Translations under genes and position numbers: made by a program | Assembly: GCA_044433365.1 (NCBI GenBank) | Contig: JAWXTR010000077.1 | Coordinates: 1-16,038 of the forward strand | Direction of reading: 5' to 3' | DNA length: 16,038 nt | From: CAMQVM01 sp044433365 | GTDB lineage: Bacteria > Bacteroidota > Bacteroidia > Bacteroidales > Rikenellaceae | Notes under the pieces: model-generated | Told to the model about the DNA's origin: nothing | Seen by the model: only the letters and a program-made list of their open reading frames with translations | Databases searched by the model: none | Shown: positions 14,967 through 16,038 of the stretch, one piece after another | Layout of the letters: every line of letters starts with the position of its first letter | Numbering within the stretch: the first letter of the stretch is position 1

Positions 14967-14973
14967 ATTGATA

Positions 14974-15630
14974 TTACTGCTCTGTATCTGATTTGAAGTC
15001 TCCTGAGGTTTGAAACTCAATAGAACTACATGTATAATATTTCATATCCTCAACGGCAATATTCAACTTATCTGCATTGTATTGAGAGTTATCACCACAA
15101 AACAGTAAAGTAAAAGATGTATAAGGTTGATTAATTACCTCATTAATCTTGGTTTTGATTGTGTAGGTAAGCTGTGAGAAATCTTCGTTAAACTCCGCCT
15201 TAAAATATTCATTTTCAGCACAATTAAGAGGTAAGAATTTTGCAAAATTCATCGATTCATCACAATTCCACCAACCACCTACAGGCACATTTATATTAGT
15301 ATTAACAAAATTTTCATCATCCGACTCATTATAAAATAGATAATCTTCTATCTCAGCATTATTTTGGGGAACAGAACAGGTATAAAAAACAACTGCACGT
15401 ATTGGCGTATTATTATCTGTAATATTTACAGTTATTACTTTATCCTCCTCTAATGGCTGCGAATAGCTTGTAAGGTTAGGATAATCTATATTATAATTTG
15501 GAAGAAGAGGAGCTCCGATATTCTGATCCTCCTCTTTGTTACAAGAGGTGAAAGATAGTATTAATAGGGAAAAGATTGACAAAAAGGCTGCTGCTCTTTT
15601 TATCATTTTTGTGGTTTGGTTATTTTTCAT
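14974..15630 (-). CDS. Lipoprotein of unknown function
   Basis: This 218-residue lipoprotein does not resemble any family I recognise. The signal region ends in ILSFTSC, so Cys30 is the lipidated residue. The following NKEEDQ is acidic, which in Bacteroidetes often goes with export to the cell surface (inference). The start could be the first ATG (15628-15630) or the ATG eight codons later (MIKRAAAFLSIF), which gives a more compact signal peptide; the first is kept here. The mature part is acidic, rich in Asn, Asp and Glu, looks beta-rich, and has cysteines in TCSVPQ, WWNCDES, LNCAEN, LLFCGD and YTCSSI. It lies 32 bp after the remnant protease gene on the same strand. The 18 bases covering TSCNKE (15532-15549) are identical to those in that remnant (15983-16000). 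Confidence 0.75.
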   Translation of the reverse strand: MKNNQTTKMIKRAAAFLSIFSLLILSFTSCNKEEDQNIGAPLLPNYNIDYPNLTSYSQPLEEDKVITVNITDNNTPIRAVVFYTCSVPQNNAEIEDYLFYNESDDENFVNTNINVPVGGWWNCDESMNFAKFLPLNCAENEYFKAEFNEDFSQLTYTIKTKINEVINQPYTSFTLLFCGDNSQYNADKLNIAVEDMKYYTCSSIEFQTSGDFKSDTEQ

Positions 15631-15662
15631 AATACAGTTTTTTAATTTTTGGTTATATAATT

Positions 15663-16038
15663 TTATGGTTTTATATTATAGATTATTTTTTTTGTCCCCG
15701 AATATTTGAAATTATCAACAGTACTCTCTATACGTGGAGAATAATAGTCTGGATTTAAATACTCACTTACATACTCTCTATATGGATCATAATATACCGT
15801 GTAACTACTAGCGGTATAATAATCAAGAGGTTCACCCGTATAATTAGGTTGATTAATAATTTTAAGTTCAACAACTTGCCTACTTGTTCTTTCAGTATAA
15901 CCATCTATTACCCACGCATGACCTCCGTCTGCAGAATAATTTCATGAGATTCAAAATACAAATCTACACTCTGATTATCCATCTCTTTGTTACAAGAGGT
16001 AACCATTAAGGAAAGTAATAATACGATTACTCCTCCCC
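15663..16038 (-). pseudogene. Remnant of a C10-family (streptopain-like) cysteine protease lipoprotein, cut by the window edge
   Basis: Two open pieces in different frames lie in tandem. The first (16038 to about 15908) has a lipoprotein signal, LLLSLMVTSCNKEMDNQ, and runs to a stop. The second (15941-15663) reads NYSADGGHAWVIDGYTER and ends YSGTKKIIYNIKP. The GGHAWVIDGY block is the His active-site motif of C10 peptidases, and the KIIYNIKP ending is one I associate with Bacteroidetes members. Between lipobox and His only about 20 residues remain, where the family carries a propeptide and the catalytic Cys; the NWGWGG-type motif after the His is also missing. A frame change near 15940 with a TGA at 15942-15944 prevents one protein. 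I infer internal deletion and decay; a sequencing error could explain the frameshift but not the missing core. Confidence 0.6.

Larger units (their letters stand above)
14503..14973. other. Intergenic repeat cluster, no gene
   Basis: About 470 bases between the repair gene (+) and the lipoprotein (-) code for nothing I can see. They hold two dispersed short repeats, a 10-base tandem duplication, three palindromic units in inverted and tandem array, a perfect 22-bp hairpin, and a terminator for the lipoprotein gene. Positions 14610-14860 look clearly richer in G and C than the flanks. Confidence 0.75.

Overview
The window reads as a piece of a low-GC Bacteroidales chromosome, probably gut or rumen. 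This rests on lipoproteins with a short lipobox followed by acidic residues, a TonB-dependent receptor ending in Phe, a polynucleotide phosphorylase with an Arg/Gly/Asp-rich tail, near absence of Shine-Dalgarno sites, and several matches to the Bacteroidetes -7 promoter box TAnnTTTG. I cannot name the species.

Layout. Positions 1-3270 (+ strand) hold two tandem, closely similar secreted family 43 glycosidases and a membrane acyltransferase. A long hairpin at 3294-3328 closes this block against the convergent - strand genes. Positions 3367-7791 (- strand) carry, in order of transcription, kdgK and eda (the last two steps of hexuronate breakdown to pyruvate and glyceraldehyde-3-phosphate), a structured non-coding stretch, and then a TonB-dependent outer-membrane receptor. 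A gap of about 1 kb (7792-8862) has no protein gene, but it holds a strong candidate small RNA on the - strand with its own promoter. Next on the - strand are an OmpA-like/TPR lipoprotein (8863-10548) and pnp (10668-12902). pnp is divergent from the bifunctional NAD(P)H-hydrate repair gene (13003-14502, +); the two promoters face each other in 100 bases and appear to overlap.

Positions 14503-14973 contain no gene but a cluster of palindromic repeats that is GC-richer than its surroundings: one inverted pair, one tandem pair, and a perfect 22-bp hairpin. The right edge (- strand) holds an unrecognised lipoprotein and, upstream of it, what looks like the wreck of a C10-family (streptopain-like) cysteine protease lipoprotein: its lipobox and its His motif survive in different frames with the catalytic centre missing.

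Functionally, the left third fits plant-polysaccharide use (arabinan/xylan side chains by GH43, uronates by KdgK/Eda, uptake by the receptor). There is no SusC/SusD pair, so it is not a classical polysaccharide utilisation locus. The middle is housekeeping (RNA turnover, cofactor repair). The most promising undescribed material is RNA: the candidate small RNA at about 8165-8347 and the three-stem element at 5836-5950. Positions 1-174 are AT-rich upstream sequence in which I see no clear promoter or gene.
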